This document shows, in pieces, positions 6,897-7,950 of a stretch of 7,950 nucleotides of DNA. The position numbers were made by a program, and so were the translations under genes. Source of the DNA: JAABRU01 sp050180235 (GTDB lineage Bacteria; Desulfobacterota; Desulfobacteria; Desulfobacterales; Desulfococcaceae). Where the stretch lies: assembly GCA_050180235.1 (NCBI GenBank), contig JBFXEJ010000173.1, positions 1 through 7,950 of the forward strand. Direction: 5' to 3'. A model generated the notes under the pieces. It was not told the origin of the DNA. It made no database searches and saw nothing but the letters and a program-made list of their open reading frames with translations. Each line of letters opens with the position of its first letter. Positions within the stretch are counted from its first letter, which is position 1.

Positions 6897-6956
6897 CGGC
6901 AGCAGAAAACAGGGGTGTATGCTGCCGCAGAACAGTTATTGCAGCATGCTGTTTTT
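6897..6956. terminator. Overlapping hairpins at the convergent cls / PilZ-like junction
   Basis: CGGCAGCA (6897-6904) pairs exactly with TGCTGCCG (6920-6927). ATGCTGC (6919-6925) can alternatively pair with GCAGCAT (6941-6947). The second stem is followed by GCTG and five T's (6952-6956), so on the plus strand it resembles an intrinsic terminator for cls read-through, and the two stems are mutually exclusive. The second stem spans the stop codon of the minus-strand gene. Read from the minus strand, the first hairpin begins 9 bases after that gene's stop but lacks a T-run. Confidence 0.4.
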
Positions 6957-7289
6957 GTAATATCTGAGATTTGTACCGTAGCGGTACAGGTTTTTCTTTT
7001 CAATTTCCGTGCAGTATTCCACTTCTGCAAGGGAGACAGTGCGCATTCCCCTGCCTTTTTCCGGATCGGCAATCCATTTCATCACATCTTCAATTTTATA
7101 AAAAATCATTGTTCCTTTCTCCACATATTCATCCGATTCATAATATATTCCCCCTGTGCTGTAATTTTTTATTTTCGCATGAAAACTTTTCTGCTGTGTC
7201 AGACGGGAGCATAAAATATCTATACTGCACGGACAGGATTCATTGCAGATTTCAGTGTTCGGAGCTTTTTGATATTTCCCAGAAAACAT
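6936..7289 (-). CDS. PilZ-like domain protein with an N-terminal cysteine cluster
   Basis: From the ATG at 7289 the product is 117 residues. The frame extends further upstream to 7430, but this ATG has a perfect AAGGAG five bases before it, and the upstream residues look non-coding (Phe-rich). Residues 36-60 (FHAKIKNYSTGGIYYESDEYVEKGT) carry the [DN]xSxxG signature of PilZ domains at Asn42-Ser44-Gly47. The C-terminal EVEYCTEI...YRYGTNLRYY resembles the last strands of PilZ proteins, which commonly end RYGVGVxYY. PilZ domains bind cyclic-di-GMP and control motility, exopolysaccharide or other envelope processes. The arginine motif RxxxR that contacts the ligand is not seen; only Arg29 lies in the expected zone. 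In its place are Cys15, Cys19, Cys21 and Cys27. It may thus be a non-canonical PilZ that does not bind the nucleotide. It is a single gene convergent with cls. Confidence 0.65.
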   Translation of the reverse strand: MFSGKYQKAPNTEICNESCPCSIDILCSRLTQQKSFHAKIKNYSTGGIYYESDEYVEKGTMIFYKIEDVMKWIADPEKGRGMRTVSLAEVEYCTEIEKKNLYRYGTNLRYYKNSMLQ

Positions 7290-7294
7290 TATTT

Positions 7295-7300
7295 CTCCTT
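7295..7300 (-). promoter_or_regulatory. Ribosome binding site fixing the start of the PilZ-like gene
   Basis: On the minus strand AAGGAG lies five bases before the ATG at 7289. It decides between this start and the more distant in-frame ATGs at 7313 and 7430, which lack such a site. Confidence 0.7.
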
Positions 7301-7671
7301 TTTCTTTGACCATTTTTGCTGATTTGCGGATAAAAAAACAGAATGGTACTGAAAAATAATCTGTGAATTTCAGAAAAATGTCTGTCTGAAAAAAACATGA
7401 GAGTTTTGGAAATCCTAAGGTTTTTTGCATAACAGATACCTTTCTGAATATCTGCCATATGCAGAAGCAAAGTGCATACCATGAGCGAAAAAAAAAGATG
7501 ATTCAGTATTAACATCATGAATCATATATGTATTTTTTAATATGAACAATGCAGTGGAAGAACGTGCATACAGAAATTTGTGTCGGAAATTTTTACAGGA
7601 TGTAAATTTGTAAAATCTGTTTTGGGTAGTGGGGAATTTATTGCAGGGATCTGCCTCCACAGTTTTTTTGT
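7301..7671. other. A/T-rich gap without a convincing gene
   Basis: The stretch upstream of the PilZ-like gene contains only open frames with composition unlike the neighbouring genes (Phe-, Lys- and Ser-rich, no good ribosome site). It presumably holds that gene's promoter, but no clear -35/-10 pair or operator could be picked out. A small hairpin, TTTACA/TGTAAA (7592-7606), and the terminator-like site at 7488-7525 are the only structures seen. Confidence 0.5.
7488..7525 (-). terminator. Weak terminator-like hairpin with T-run on the minus strand
   Basis: ATGATTCA (7498-7505) and TGAATCAT (7518-7525) are exact reverse complements around a 12-base loop. Read on the minus strand the stem is followed by C and nine T's (complement of 7488-7496). 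The stem is A/T-rich and no minus-strand gene is visible upstream of it, so it may be accidental or may end an unrecognised transcript. Confidence 0.3.
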
Positions 7672-7813
7672 CAGATCACCTTACGCACCTCCGTCATGCC
7701 TGCGAAAGTCATTATCCGGAACCGCCTGAAAATAATGGATTCCGGCTTTCACCGGAATGACGTTGAAAGTCAGTAACTTCCTGATTTTTGTAAAGGCTGC
7801 GTAAGGTGATCTG
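7672..7813. repeat. 142-bp nested inverted repeat with a CGTCATTCC-type core
   Basis: The outer arms CAGATCACCTTACGCA (7672-7687) and TGCGTAAGGTGATCTG (7798-7813) are exact reverse complements. Inside, ATTCCGG...CCGGAAT (7739-7758) followed by GACG is a near-perfect small palindrome. It matches the CGTCATTCC(C/G)GCGAAAGC-type repeats dispersed in many bacterial genomes (the dRS3-like sequence of Neisseria is one). CGTCATGCCTGCGAAAG (7693-7709) on the left is a diverged inverted partner of the same motif. The unit is thus two inverted copies of a common repeat inside a longer palindrome, most likely a MITE or intergenic repeat. Confidence 0.65.
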
Positions 7814-7926
7814 TCATTATAAAAAATCCCACTGCCGAAAATTTATGGCTGTCTGTTTATAAATCAGGATTAAGGGGCAAGAATCTGATTCACCCGATCC
7901 TCGATGATGGATGTTGCTGAAAGATG

Positions 7927-7950
7927 AGATCGGAAGAGCACACGTCTGAA
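7927..7950. other. Illumina TruSeq adapter sequence at the contig end (artefact)
   Basis: The last 24 bases begin AGATCGGAAGAGC and continue ACACGTCTGAA, identical to the start of the standard Illumina TruSeq read adapter. They are not genomic, and the true sequence ends at about 7926 or shortly before. The stretch 7814-7926 before it shows no gene or structure that I recognise. Confidence 0.95.

Noticed and set aside
7290..7430. N-terminal extension of the PilZ-like protein to an ATG at 7430
   Set aside because: The extra residues are Phe/Lys-rich and unlike the domain, and the AAGGAG site points to 7289.
7415..7660. 81-codon minus-strand frame
   Set aside because: It lacks a ribosome site, spans a terminator-like hairpin and shows no recognisable motif.

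Overview
The window is a draft-contig end from a Gram-negative bacterium. An outer-membrane beta-barrel protein, a signal peptide and an NtrC-type sigma-54 activator all support this. The moderate GC, the style of the proteins and the many short palindromic elements in the gaps would fit a sulfate-reducing Desulfobacterota (Desulfobacterales-like) genome, but that placement is inference only. The last 24 bases match an Illumina TruSeq adapter, so the right end is an assembly artefact.

Layout on the plus strand: positions 1-2728 hold three tightly overlapping genes. They are the C-terminal part of an outer-membrane beta-barrel protein, a small secreted OB-fold-like protein with an Arg/Gly-rich tail, and a two-transmembrane sensor histidine kinase. 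The likely partner, an NtrC/ZraR-type response regulator (3556-4890), is separated from the kinase by about 830 bp. That gap holds a 235-bp element with 40-bp inverted arms, a VapB/DUF2281-like antitoxin gene with no toxin, and a palindrome built from CACGAAT units. After the regulator comes a roughly 300-bp gap with a 99-bp palindrome followed by a T-run, then a complete cardiolipin synthase gene (5215-6633).

On the minus strand a small PilZ-like gene (6936-7289) converges on cls. The remainder (7290-7950) has no convincing gene. It carries a weak hairpin with a T-run, a 142-bp nested inverted repeat containing a core like the dispersed CGTCATTCC repeats of many bacteria, and the adapter.

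Together the genes read as an envelope-related neighbourhood: an outer-membrane protein, a periplasmic protein, a membrane sensor with a sigma-54 activator, a membrane phospholipid synthase and a possible cyclic-di-GMP receptor. The coupling of the secreted proteins to the kinase suggests they contribute to signal perception, but this is inferred from gene order. No complete undescribed system is evident. The most unusual items are the coupled barrel/OB-fold/kinase operon, the cysteine-rich PilZ-like protein, and the three or four unrelated palindromic elements that occupy most of the larger gaps.
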